Positions 38,012 through 49,439 of a stretch of 64,000 nucleotides of DNA are shown piece after piece. How positions within the stretch are numbered: position 1 is the first letter of the stretch; the number at the start of each line of letters is the position of its first letter. The translations under genes and the position numbers were made by a program. Source of the DNA: Phyto melanocephala (lineage: Eukaryota > Arthropoda > Insecta > Diptera > Rhinophoridae); NCBI GenBank assembly GCA_941918925.1, contig OW799235.1, positions 37,718,701 through 37,782,700 of the forward strand, written 5' to 3'. Below the pieces are notes generated by a model. The model ran no database searches and was not told the DNA's origin. It saw only the letters and a program-made list of their open reading frames with translations.

Positions 38012-38454
38012 TAAGAGGAAAAAAGTGAATTTAAGGTTAAATTTTAAGGGCCACAGGGTGATTTAAAATATACATTCTCTGCATTTTTCTAAAACGGGAA
38101 ATTTATTAGTAAGATTTTGATTTTTAAACTTGTAAACATTTTGCTTTTAAAAGGTTTTCAAACGAAATAAGTTTTGTATAATTTTAAAATTTGTTAGCCA
38201 TTAGTACATGAAAATAAATTGTTCATAATGTTTAGAGACAATTTTTTTTGACTTAGGTCAAAATTTTCCTAAGTTCTCATTTTTAATAGAGCATAATTTA
38301 AGGAGAACATAAGCATAAGTTGTTAGCATGCCATCTAGTAGTTGCTAGTAGAGTCATCTATCTTATCATCTTCATCTTATATTTAGCTACAGTACAATAA
38401 ATGGTGCAGTGTAAGATGAATAAATGCTAATATATATGACTAGTATATTTTTAA
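38012..38454. other. Insert in family A copy 3
   Basis: This segment is absent from copies 1 and 2. Similar strings border it: AATTTAAGAGGAAAAAAGTG near 38009 and AATTTAAGGAAAAAAGTG near 38457. Near its left edge is GGTTAAATTTTAAGGGCC (38035-38052), the inner part of the mariner derivative's inverted end. No coding. Confidence 0.5.
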
Positions 38455-39837
38455 AAAATTTAAGGAAAAAAGTGTGGGTGGCACATCTATTTTCCGTTAT
38501 AACGAAGACTTTGACCAAAAAGCCATGTTTGCAAAATTTCAGAATCGTACATATAGTTTTGTCAGTTTTATTACGTGTAAATTTGAAATATACACTGTGC
38601 GGTATAAATTTTCGTACATTTTTATCTATAACTCTTTTCCTAATTCATAGATTTAAGCGATTTTCAGGGAAAAATATTCTTTTGACTCGATAAATATATA
38701 TTCGAAGTTTCATGACTACGTTTATGCGTCTAGACACAATTCAAAAGTGAAAGTGGGCGTTATAGTAGGCGTGTCAAAGTTGTTTTTGCTAATGAGTACA
38801 ACTTAGGTGTTTCAATATAGTCCTTTATTATTCCAAAATCTTTATTAATATAGAAATTATATGAATTTTAGGTAAAACGTTATATGGGAGGTGGGCGTGG
38901 CACCTTAATTTTTTGGCATAGTAATGAAATTGCCTAGGGCGATAGACGTAGCAAAATTTATCATCATACCTCTAATTTTAGCGGTTTTATGAGCTTTTAA
39001 ATTTCATTAACGGTAGATAACGTGAAAAGTGGGCGTTATAGTAGGCGTGTCAAAGTTATTTTTGCGAATGAGTACAACTGAGGTGTTAATATATATAGGC
39101 CTTTATTATTCCAAAATCTTTATTAATAGAGAAATTATATGAATTTTAGGTAAAACGTTATATGGGAGGTGGGCGTAAAAGTGGGCGTGGCACATTGATT
39201 TTCCGTTACAAAAAAGCCCTTCCCCAAAAAGCAAAGTGTGCAAAATTTCAGGGTCGTACATCCAATTTTGTTGCTTTTATGACGTTTTTGTTTTTAAATA
39301 TACCAAAAAATACACTGTGCGGTATAAATTTTCGTACATTTTGATCGATAACTCCTCTCCTAATGCATAGATTTAGACAATTTTCGGGGGAAAATATTGT
39401 CTTTACCCAGGAAATATATGTTCGAAGTTTCATGAGTCTACGTTGAGGCGTTTGGACACAATTCCATTTTATTCGATGTTCGAAGGACACGGTTTTTTCG
39501 ACCTACTCTTGCTTTTCGAGCTATAACTCTCTTCCTAATATTCCGACTTAGCCCATTTTCAATTCCAAACAAACCTTGTCTATAGGAAAGATTCTGGCAA
39601 AATTTGAGCCCCCTAGCTTTTTCGGTACGACCTCTATCGTGCTTTCAACAGACGGACAGACGGACGGACATAGCTAGATCGTCATAAAATCAAACCCCAA
39701 TTCAGAATATATATACTTTATGGGGTCTAAAATGGATATTTCGATGTGTTACAAACGGAATGACAAAATGAATATACCCCCACCATTTTTTTGGTGGCAG
39801 GTACAAAAAAAAAATTAAAAAAAAAATTTAAAAAAAA

Positions 39838-40151
39838 AATTTTTTGGCTCAGCTGGGATTCGATGCCACGTTTTCTCTAACCAGTATACACGTTTGTATG
39901 TATGTATGTTGTTGTTATAATGTTGTTTTTGTGAAAAAAAAATCGAGGTGGTCGTGGGTTTCGATCACAAAGTTAATTTCAAGATACACACGGATAGATG
40001 GTCAGACGAACAGACGAATAATGCTTAATCGACTACCCTATTCATAAGCTTTTAGAAAATCATACCTTGTGGTCGGAAATGAATTTTGTAGAAATTTCAC
40101 ACGGGATGACAAACCAATATGTAACGTTTTACACTGTCGTGTGAAGAGTAT
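39838..40151 (-). mobile_element. Family B Helentron-like copy lacking the hairpin end
   Basis: Begins TTTTGGCTCAGCTGGGATTC (an internal family B string also at 36550). It continues with GAGGTGGTCGTGGGTTTCGA, CATTCATAAGCTTTTAG-type blocks and a final GTGTGAAGAGTATAAT. The left, hairpin-bearing end is missing, so it starts where copy A3 ends. Confidence 0.6.
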
Positions 40152-40550
40152 AATATAATAAAGAAGCTATAATATATGTGAACCTTCTCAACTGAGCTAC
40201 AGTATTCAGTTCAGTTGGCTGCAACGTATTTTTTTCCTTGATTCTTGTTTTAACATTTGTAGTTTTGTTATTTTGATATGATCTTTGTTTTGTTTTTGCT
40301 GATAGATAGATTCGTGGTTGGTATATTTTGCTGATAAATTGTATGCACACAATCACCTTTAGCAGTAGCATCACCACCACCAATAACTACTACAAAGCAG
40401 GCTTTAAAAAAACAACGAAAACAAAAACAAACATTGCTTCCAATCAATGTTGCCAAAAAGTTTTTATATAAAAATCAATATTTGAGCAAAGAAACATCAT
40501 TTTGTTCTCTCCATTTCTAGTTTGTTAAAAAAAATATTCTGTTTATGGCA

Positions 40551-41299
40551 TCTATATATATAAAAGTGAAACTCTGTGTGTGTGTGTGTGTGTGTGTTAG
40601 CTATAGACTCTGAAACTGCAAAACCGATCGGGCTCAAACTTTGGTAAGTTGTTGTACACATACCGGGGAGTGTTTATGGATGAAAAAAAGTGGGCGGGGC
40701 CACGCCCATAAAAAATTAGTTATCAGTTTTAGCTACTTGCACTTGACCGATTTTTCTGAAACTTTGCACACATATCGAGCTGTCATGACTAAATAATTTC
40801 TTGATAAAAAAAGTGGGCGGGGCCACGCCCCTGAAAAAGTTTTAATTCTGAGGTACTTGCACTGGACCGATTTTTCTGAAACTATGCACACATATTAAGC
40901 TGTCGTGACTTTATAATTCTGTGATTAAAAAAATGGGCGGGGCCACGCCCATAAAAAAAGGCTACAATTTTGAAATACTTACACCAGACCGATTTTTCTG
41001 AAACTTTGCACAGATATTGAGCTGTCATGACTAAATAATTTCATGATTAGAAAAGTGGGCAGTGCCACGCCTATAAAAAAAGGTATCATTTTGAGGTACT
41101 TGCACTTGACCGATTATTCTGAAACTTCGCACACACATTGAGCTGTTATGACTTTACAATTTCGTGATTAGAAAAGTGGGCAATGCCACGCCCACAAAAA
41201 AATTATAATTTTTAGGTTTTTGCCCTTGATATTTAATTAAAATTCAGAATGCATTTCGATTCATTAAGGGGCGTAGCAACGCGCGCCGGGTTTGGCTAG
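40551..41299 (+). mobile_element. Non-autonomous Helitron, 749 bp
   Basis: Starts TCTATATATATAAAAGTGAA at 40551 after an A. Ends GGTTTGGCTAG at 41299 before a T. A GCGT-AGCA-ACGC hairpin lies at 41271-41282, 14 bp before CTAG. Contains (TG)11 and about five 120-bp units with GTGGGCGGGGCCACGCCC cores. It is reverse-complementary to the start and end of 1342-2705 but has half as many repeat units. Confidence 0.87.
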
Positions 41300-41369
41300 T
41301 TTAGAATAAAACTAAAAAAATTTTTCTATACAAAGTTTATACACACATTCAAAAGTTACACTAAAAAAA

Positions 41370-41535
41370 TGTCAAGCCAAGCTGAATCCGATAAAACCCT
41401 TCACCATCATATACATCTCATGTTTATTGTTATAAACCCTACTAGTGGAGCGTCCTAAACAAAATGGGGAATAATTCTTTTCTCAACCTCATCAATATGG
41501 GTATTAAATAAAAGGTCTAGTTCCAAATGAACTAG
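41370..41535 (-). repeat. Family B-variant Helentron-like fragment
   Basis: GCTGAATCCGATAAAACCCT, TCACCATCATATACATCTCA and CCTCATCAATATGGGTATTA match the reversed interior and end of the relic at 29030-30006. Confidence 0.5.
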
Positions 41536-41666
41536 ATGGTGTGTCTGTATGTTCAAAGAACTTTACTAAAGAATATTGTATTTAAAAGCTTGTTATAGCA
41601 CTTCTAGTAATTAATATTAATATTGTATATTATGTTTAATTTTGCAATTATATATTTATGTGCATA

Positions 41667-42115
41667 CCAGCTGACCTAGCAAACGTTCTTTTGCCATATA
41701 AATTATTTCAAGTGAATTGTTTTGGTGGGCAAATAAAAAATTAGTAACTTATTGTAAGTGTGTGGATATGTGGAATGGACATAATATTTAATATAAGGAT
41801 TATACTCCTAGCATATGACGGAATAAATCGGATATAAATGCTTGATGTAAATGCTTGTCTTTGTTTGAACCATCTTTGTAGATTCGATTTAGATCGTGCC
41901 TATTGTTGGTGCGATTCAACGAATTGCATCATGTTTACATGCACATCTTCATTATTCAGTTGGAATTGTTCGCTTGTTCTTTGAGGTCTTCTATTTTGAA
42001 TGTCAGTAGATCTAGTCGTTTAATGGTCCAAACCAAACCCTATGCGTCTTAATCTTTCTGGCATTGTTCTCTGTACGAACAAACATATAGATAAAATTAG
42101 TATTACAAAACAGTG
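41667..42115 (-). mobile_element. Second Helitron type, 3' end plus N-terminal coding scrap
   Basis: Read on the minus strand the 3' end is ATTTATATGGCAAAAGAACG, TTTGCTAGGTCAGCTGG, then T. A GCAAA/TTTGC hairpin precedes CTGG, which fits CTRR. I recall closely similar ends in insect Helitrons. Upstream on the same strand (about 42075-41850) a frame reads MPERLRRIGFGLDH, stop, TTRSTDIQNRRPQRTSEQFQ then LNNEDVHVNMMQF, like the start of a Helitron replicase-helicase protein. The 5' TC end was not found and most of the protein is missing. Confidence 0.55.
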
Positions 42116-42257
42116 TGCTGATAATGTTCTTTTATTATTTTACCTAATTTTTCGCAATTATAAATAAAATATTAACGTACTTATGTATATATTTCTCTTT
42201 CAATTGATTGTTATAATTTTATAAATTGTCGTTTAATAGTTAATAAACCAATACATA

Positions 42258-43193
42258 CAGGGTGGACCAAAAGTCACGCCTGCGTGTAAAAATTGAATAA
42301 CTTTTTTGTTTATTAATATTTTTTATTTTTTTTTTTTTTCAGATTTTATTCATCGATTCGTGTTACACCACCATGCAAAATTTAACGACTGACCAACGAA
42401 CGAAAGTGGTAGAATTTTTCTTTTCCAATGGGCGCTCAGTTTTACTGACGCAACGAGCATATCGAAATTATTTCAACACCAGAAATGCACCTAACCAAAC
42501 CACAATTTATCGTTTAATTGCAAGGTTTCGACAACAAGGTGCACTACAAATCCCAGAGTGGTTCACCAGCGCCAATTACACCCCCTCAAGTGTACAGTAT
42601 GGTGTGGAGTGACATCAGAAAGAGTTATAGGGCCCTACTTCTTCGAGGATGAAGTTGGTAATACAGTAACGGTGAATGGGGACAGATATCGCGCTATGCT
42701 TAATAATTTTGTACGCCCTGAGGCAGCCAACAAGTGGTTTCAGCAGGATGGAGCAACAGCACACACGGCCCGTGCCACAATGACGCTTTTAAATGAAATT
42801 TTTGACGACCGAATTATCTCGAAAAATTCAGAATTTAATTGGCCAGCACGTTCACCGGATTTAACTGCCCCTGATTATTTTCTATGGGGTTATCTCAAAG
42901 AACGAGTGTATGTAAACAAGCCTCAAACTATAGAGCAGCTAAAGAACAACATTGAAGCTGAGATCAGGGCAATAGAGCCTGAAACCTTGCGTGCAGTTAT
43001 GCAAAACTACTGTTTAAGAGCCCAATTGTGCATCGATGAAAATGGTGGTCATCTCTCTGACATTATTTTTCATAATTAAAATTTAGGTCATACAAAGATA
43101 ATATTATAATTAAAAAAAAATTTAATAAAAAATAATAATAAACAAAAAAGTTATTCAATTTTTACACGCAGACGCGACTTTTGGTCCACCCTG
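42258..43193 (+). mobile_element. mariner-family element (DD41D spacing), internally deleted
   Basis: Long inverted ends of about 65 bp with few differences, starting CAGGGTGGACCAAAAGTC (42258 onward; 43193 backward), flanked by TA on both sides (42256-42257, 43194-43195). The ends are well preserved and the element encodes parts of a transposase (42373-43079). At 936 bp it is about 300 bp shorter than expected for a mariner with a complete transposase. Because its ends look intact, it could still be moved by a full-length relative. Confidence 0.93.
42373..43079 (+). pseudogene. mariner-type transposase with catalytic-core deletion
   Basis: Frame 1 (42373-42612): MQNLTTDQRTKVVEFFFSNG to YRLIARFRQQGALQIP, the N-terminal helix-turn-helix. 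Around 42550-42562 it jumps to the second frame (ending 43079): HQRQLHPLKCTVWCGVTS, IGPYFFEDE, VNGDRYRAML, WFQQDGATAHTA (second D), WPARSPDLTAPDYFLWGYLK (third D), and a C-terminus ending GGHLSDIIFHN. I count 41 residues between the second and third D, the spacing reported for rosa-like DD41D elements. The segment with the first D is deleted and the two halves are in different frames, so it is non-functional. Confidence 0.87.
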
Positions 43194-43634
43194 TATAAAA
43201 TAAGAACTAGTATTTGTATGAAAATATTCTTGAATGGTAATAGAAATAGTTTAGAAATAAAATTTACGTTTTTCGGGTGTTGCGGTGCCCACTTTTATTA
43301 TTATAAATTTGTTATTTGATGTAGTTAAAAAAGAAAATTTACTTTGTATGGGCGTGGCACTGTACTAAATATTTTGTTAAGCTTTAAACTGTCTCGAGGG
43401 TCCTCAGAAGACTTTACCAATGTTTAATAACAATTTGATCAGCGGTTTTGTCATGCATTTAGGGCAAATAAACAAACTTTCATCTGTATTACTTAGAGAA
43501 AAATATCATAGAATCAATCAAGGTGTTAACAAGGAGTTTTGTTACAAAGACGACAATTTTATATATAAGAATTTAGGCTAGAGTGATTGTGATTCAAAGT
43601 TTTTAAGAAAGCACAAAAGATCTATAAGTTAAAA

Positions 43635-43690
43635 GAAGTAAGAGTTCTATATTAGGTCGTGCCGACACCTATACATAGCGGCGAATCATA
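43635..43690 (-). repeat. Decayed Helentron-like terminal hairpin
   Basis: GAAGTAAGAGTTCTATATTA, then GGTCGTGCCGACACCTATAC follows the family head with a decayed stem. Confidence 0.5.
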
Positions 43691-44174
43691 GAAAAATCAG
43701 GTAGTACACAAAATAAAAGCTGTAATAAAACAAATGTTTTTAACTATTAGCATCGGATAGACTTACGCAGAAAATATTCGTAATATACATACAAATACAA
43801 TTTTTAAATGGAATATAAAACACGTCAAAGTTATGGAATGTAAAAAGTTTTCGACAAACATGAAACACTATTGCTATACCTGTTTAAGAGTTCTCGTTGA
43901 ACATTATAGCGATAATGTTTTTAAGAAGAATCATAAGGCTAACTTAGTTTTAAAAAATGCAATGAGAATACTTTATACTTACACAGACCGATTTCATGTA
44001 CCATTTTAATATGTTAAGATTTAAGACAAACAGATCGAAGTAAAAATCAATCTGTTCTAATTCTTTTTATATTTTGCAGTATAGAACTCTGTTATTTACA
44101 AACGATGATATGTATTTTTGCGAAGTAGGTGTGAACCGATCACAATGATTATAAAGCTTAAATTTTTATCATTC

Positions 44175-44232
44175 ATTGGTGGTGGGTATACAAAATTTGG
44201 CACTGGAATATATAGCACACTCTTGTATGCTT
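44175..44232 (+). repeat. Decayed family A terminal fragment, plus orientation
   Basis: TTGGTGGTGGGTATACAAAA, then TTTGGCACTGGAATATATAG and CACACTCTTGTATG match the reversed family A head. The open frames at 44118-44502 overlap this and are not genes. Confidence 0.5.
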
Positions 44233-45488
44233 CTAATTTTATGTTTAACTACTACTTTTGTACATCAAAGTTATTCATTTTTCTTTTTTTATGTTTCTAC
44301 CTACTGTTGTTTGTTGTTTTATGTTTTTGTTTGGTACGGATTTCAATTCATTTTTACCATGACTCATGTGTATTGTGATATATCATACATACGACACAAC
44401 ATATTTATGAACTTACCCTGTAGGGAAAAAATTACTTTACGACGAATCAAAAATAGGCGTAGAATGTGCGCTGATTTGCAGTGTTTTATTTTTTTCAAAT
44501 GAATTATAAACTAAATAAGAGGCAAATTAAATATAAAAATCATTACACAAGTGATCTAGTCAACAGGTAAACAAGTTGTGTCTATATTACATAGTTACTA
44601 TACAGCAGAAATTATTGGGTTTTAGGAAGCAATGAAATATTTGTCTTAATGAGCATTCTTGAAGCGCTTCTTAGTTTACGGCTGTGAAGCTGTGCTGTTA
44701 TTGACGGTATTCAAATTAAAAACCATCGACATCGTTATAATATGAAATGAAAAATAAAGTGATTTTCTCAGCTAAAATTCAGTGAATCGTTTGAAGCCGA
44801 ATGCATGACATTTTGCTTTTATTGATAGCACAACTCTGAAGAGTCGAAAATCTTGAGATGATTAAAAAATCTTATTTTTACTATAATTTTTGATGAAAAA
44901 GCTGCTGAAATTTTAATTGTGATCAAATACGTGGTTATACAAATTATTATTAATGTTTAAATAGTGGGCGTGGCATCTACAATAAAAGTTCAACAACTTT
45001 AATTCTATGTTAAAAGTTGATGCTGGTTAGTTTTAAAAATGTTGAAATATATTAATTTATAATTTTTTTTTTACTATAACCATCCATTAAAAATAAACGT
45101 CAACAAGCTGTCGAACTCTACGCTTCTCAAGAAAGCAAAATACCTACTTCTTAGCGTAAGAAACGACATTAACATTTTATTGCAGAGGTATACTTTTATG
45201 GAAAAGGATCAATGATCGGATGAGCGATCTGAGCGATATAGGATCAATACTAATGTAACTTGCTGGAGCTTATGTGACAGTAACAAATAATGAAATTGCG
45301 TATGAAATGCACACAACGGTGAAAATAATGAAGAATACGTGTATACGACTATCATACTGAATAACAATTCAAAAGTTAACAAAAAGAAAAAGAGGGAAGT
45401 AAAAATCGGAACTACACAGAGAAAATAGTTTCGCTTGCGATAACCAAAGTTATTGTCAATCATAAGTTTTGTTTCTATTTAATAGTAA

Positions 45489-46010
45489 AGGGTCCTCCAT
45501 CTTACGTTTTTTATTCAACTAGTGCTTATTTCGTGAATGGTAACACTTAGCTCATGTCTGATTTGACAGATAATTAGTTTAATCCTTCCGCTGAACGAAT
45601 ATGGTTGTGTATACGCTTGAACAACGCTAGGAAATATTGCGACATTACTTTGGCCGATTTTGCCAAAAAAAAATCATCTTTTCAGATGAAGCTCATTTTG
45701 ATCTTGGCGGGTATGTAAACAACCAAAATTGTCGCATTTGGGGCACAGAAAACCCACACGCATACATTGAAAAGCCGATACACCCAAAACGAGTCACTGT
45801 TTGATGCGGACTTTGGTCCAGACGCATAATTGGGTTATTTTTCTTCGAAAATGAGCAAGGAGTGGCCGTAGTCAATGGCGATCGTTATCGGGCCATGTTG
45901 ACCGAATTTTTGTTTACAAAAATTGAAGAGGAGGATATTGGCAACATTTGGTTTCAACAGAACGGCGCTACGTGACACACAGCCGAAGCTACACTTTTTT
46001 TATAACATTT
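45489..46010 (+). pseudogene. mariner-type element relic with 5' end and partial transposase
   Basis: Near 45489, AAGGGTCCTCCATCTTACG follows a TA and looks like a mariner end. The transposase starts at 45601 (MVVYTLEQR, then a stop and EILRHYF), jumps to IIFSDEAHFDLGGYVNNQNC (first D; about 45677) and IEKPIHPKRVTV, stop. Then come IIGLFFFENEQGVAVVNGDR, YRAMLTEFLF, and IWFQQNGAT, stop, HTAEATLFL, where the second catalytic D is replaced by N. Coding is lost after about 46000. Internal deletion, stops and a catalytic change show it is dead. Confidence 0.8.
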
Positions 46011-47443
46011 TATACTTGTTTGATTTTATGCTTGTAACTACAGAATTTATTTTCGGAATATGAAAACTAAAACTTAGTGTTCACTAATTTTCAATTTCCC
46101 ACTGGGTAACCTGGATTACAATGTACATACATATAAGTATGTGCATAGAGGTGAATTGAGGCCTGTCAGGGGCCATCTTTTCAATACAACTCATGTGTAA
46201 AACCTTTTCTTATACACATTTACTTTTTGTGCTATAGTTGTTTGTTTTCTTTTTATGATGACGATGATGTCGATGTTTTTTTGTACCCTTCTTTGTGTTA
46301 TTTTAGTCGCTTTTGTATTGTTGTTATCGTTGTGTTTTGCACCAGTATTTAAGTAAAAATTTTCGTTTAGTCATCATTTCTACTGCTTTTTACAAAACAC
46401 TTTTTTACGTACATATTTGATGCTTTCATTGTTTTTTATATTTTCATATCCATGCTTACATAAGTACATTCATGCACACATACATTTTTCTAAGGCCTGT
46501 TGTTAAAAGCGGTAAAATCTTACTTTAATTGAAGCGTACTTTTTTTTCAATAAGATTATTACTGCTTCTGTTGTTGTTATTTTGCTGGCACTGCAACTGT
46601 TGTTGAATCGTTTCAAATCTAAGAAGAAACAAAAAACGATTTTACTTAATTCAAGAATTAAAAGAAAAATAAATGAAGAATCAAGGAAAGGCTTTGGTTT
46701 GGTTTATTGTCAAAACTTATTACAGTCGAGGAGTTTTTAATCATTACACTTAAATTTTACGCTTCAATGCAATAAAAAGATGAGCCAAGTTGCGTAACTA
46801 CGAAATCAAACGAAATGATATGAAGTGAAATGAAACGAGCTACACTGACAGCAACATTTTGGCTTAACGAAAGGCCATAAAATGAAGCTCTTTGGCTTCA
46901 TTTAATCAATAATTAATTAGGTTTTTGTTTCCTTATTAAAGTAGACACACTTTTATTGACTTGAAATTAATTTTTAATTTCAAATTACTTACATACTTAC
47001 TTGCGGCTTCTACATTTTAATATTTAACTTATGAATTATTGATAATGGTTTATTAAATGTTGAATAATTCACGAACAATAAAAGACTTATTTTACAAACT
47101 AATTAGTGCCTAAAATAGTAAAAAATTGTTTGAAAACGCATTAGTACAGAATCCGTCTATGCAACAAAGAGGCATGCCAAATAATATCTACAGCTCTTTG
47201 GATTTCACAAATTAAAACAGAAAGAAAAGTAAATTGAAAAAACAAATAATTCTTATTGGAATAATCAAGGTGCTCACACAAGACTCTGTGTACCAAATTA
47301 CACTCGTCAGATTACGTTAAAATACAACACTGTTGAAAAGAGTCAGTAGTATAATTTCTAATGTAGAAATTCTTAGTGTTTCATTGTAAGACTAAAGCGA
47401 GATAAACTCATATGCAAATTGTGAACATCTGGAGATAATATGG
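46011..47443. other. AT-rich stretch, no gene
   Basis: No supported coding. A short GATGACGATGATGTCGATG patch lies near 46255-46275. Confidence 0.55.
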
Positions 47444-47766
47444 ACACAAAGCCATCACGGGCTGATCGGAAACGGGAAAGCCGGCAAATTATCGAAAATG
47501 GGAGCTCTTCTGAGTACTATAACTTTGGAAAATGCTAAACCCTTTAAACGATTTAAGGATGAACTTAAATGTCTGATGTCGGTAAAATGACAAAAACACT
47601 ATGGGGTGACCCAAATATTGGGAAACCAAAAGAGATTCTGAGTCTAAGTAGACCAACACTTAGGAAACTAACCAGTGTAATTACAGGTCATACGGAGTTG
47701 AGAACCCATCTAGCTCGCATAAAATTGTCTGAGGAAACAACATGTAAGGCAGAAATTATATTGTAA
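47444..47766 (+). pseudogene. RNase H C-terminal relic of a non-LTR retrotransposon
   Basis: From 47444 the frame reads TQSHHGLIGNGKAGKLSKMG, close to the RNase H signature H-x-G-I-x-GNE-x-AD-x-LA-x-x-G, with E and D changed. It continues to ITLENAKPFKRFKDELK before a stop. An overlapping frame (47569-47766) gives LSLSRPTLRKLTSVITGHTE, LRTHLARIKLSEETTC, the post-RNase H segment common in I- and R1-type elements. No reverse transcriptase was seen beside it. A frameshift joins the two parts. Confidence 0.65.
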
Positions 47767-48204
47767 TTGAATAGACTTCTTCAGCATTGTTGAACAAAAA
47801 CACTGAAGATAAGTGAAATGTTACATTATGTTTAACCAAATAAGATAACACTTAAGTTCCATTTTCTTTAAAGTTCTTTGAGAATTGTTTTCGTTCATAA
47901 CTTTTTATCACTTAATACGCGTATCTCGTTATGACCCAGTGACCAAGAAATCGTTTTTGGTAATTTTTCATCGAGAGTATAATTTTGAATGGAAACATAT
48001 CATTTGAAAAATATCCAAAGATCAAAGACAAGAAATTATTATTTTTTTTAAATCCATTAACTGTTTAGGGTAACAGACAACAACGAACAGCAAATATAAG
48101 ATGACATATATACCTTTTGCCCTAACTTTTGTACTATGGAATATAAGTAGAACGAATACACACAAAATTCCACCCCAATATTTGAACGTAATACAAAATA
48201 TCTG

Positions 48205-48245
48205 TCTATACTAATATCATAAATAAAGTTGTATCTGCAAAAAAT
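48205..48245 (+). repeat. Possible Helitron 5' end
   Basis: TCTATACTAATATCATAAAT is the form taken by the 5' ends of many insect Helitrons. No matching 3' end was found; a mariner relic follows. Confidence 0.4.
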
Positions 48246-48319
48246 AGCATCTATTGAATTTACGAATGCAATTCATATTACAAAACAAATAACAATTATG
48301 TGAAATAGAAGAAAAGGAT

Positions 48320-48680
48320 GTCCAAAATTGGAGTATCAATGCAAATCGCTACCGGGAAATGATCGGAAGTTTTTTGTGACAGAATGTTGATGATTAAGAC
48401 GTAGAGAATATGTGATTTTTACAAGATAATGCCACTTGCCACACATGAAGAAAAGATCTTTTGAATAAAAGGTTCGAAAATCGCATTGTGAATTGGTCAC
48501 CAACATCGTGCGATGTGACACCTTTAGAAAGTGTACAGGAATAATCCCACCATAGTTCAGGAACTAAAAAATAACATTACCAAGCAGATATCAATCATTG
48601 ACAGCAATTTATTTTAAAAAATATTATTGAGACCGAGCGAATAGGGGGAGTCACTTGACCGATATAATAATTCATTTTCA
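48320..48680 (+). pseudogene. mariner-type transposase relic
   Basis: Pieces in order: NANRYREMIGSFL, then FLQDNATCHT (second D region), stop, RKDLLNKRFENRIVNWSPTS, CDVTPLE, then a frame change, NPTIVQELKNNITKQISIID. Many stops. A short tail near 48660 fits the usual C-terminus poorly. No ends found. Confidence 0.65.
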
Positions 48681-49062
48681 ACCGGAACCTATTTTTAATA
48701 AACTAAAATAAAAATATTTTAAATATTTCGTAAAAACTCTTTCTTTTTATTAAAACTAAAATGACACCTTAAATTTAATCAATAGAGAAGTGTAAGAAAC
48801 TAAGTGTTTCTGGAAATTATGAAAAGAAAAGCAATAAAGTGATGCTAATAGGTCTTAAAGCGCTTCAGATCTGCTTTTATATATGACATAAAATTAAAAT
48901 TTATGGTATTCCTGATACCATAGTCTCACAAACGGTTATGGATATGTTATAAACAAATTAACAAAAATTATTAAATACAAATTAAGTTTTAACGTCTTAA
49001 TACACTTTAAGACATACATTTAGTTGACAACTATAATTCAAGTATTTTGGTTTTATATAAAA

Positions 49063-49439
49063 CTAGCCAAGAGCGGCGCGCGTTGCTACGTCCCTTAATG
49101 AATAAAAATGCATTCTGAATTTTAGTTGAATATCAAGTGCCAGAAGCTGAAAATCATAACTTTTTTTATGGGCGTAGCCCTGTCCACTTTTCTAATCACG
49201 AAATTATATAGTAATGACAGCTCCATATGTGTGCAAAGTTTCAGAAAAATTTATCTAGAGCAAGTGGCTAAAAATGCTAATTTATGTTTTATGGGCGTGG
49301 CACTGCCAACCTTTTACCACTCATAAACACTCCCTGGAATATGTATAATGACTTGCCAAAGTTTGAGTCTGATCGGTTTCGGAGAGTAAAGCTAACACAC
49401 ACACACAGACAGAATTTCACTTTTATATATGTATATAGA
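49063..49439 (-). mobile_element. Non-autonomous Helitron, 377 bp, few repeat units
   Basis: Minus strand: TCTATATACATATATAAAAG at the 5' end (49439), a short (TG)n, about two 120-bp units, and the GCGTTGCTACG hairpin region then CTAG at 49066-49063. Same family as 1342-2705 and 40551-41299 but with fewer units. Unlike those copies, G rather than A precedes its TC. Confidence 0.8.

Larger units (their letters stand above)
37091..39808 (-). mobile_element. Helentron/DINE-1-like element, family A copy 3, rearranged
   Basis: Starts AACAAGTAAGAGCACTATAT with the hairpin near 37110-37126. It holds the embedded mariner derivative (37236-37842). It then has an unrelated 440-bp insert (38012-38454), a first, partial 3' block (38455-38740), about 1.5 repeat units (38745-39190), and a second complete 3' block ending GGTGGCAGGTA at 39808. 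Two 3' blocks imply a partial internal duplication or two merged copies. Confidence 0.7.

Noticed and set aside
44118..44502. Two overlapping plus-strand open frames
   Set aside because: They overlap a decayed Helentron-like fragment and are T-rich hydrophobic translations.
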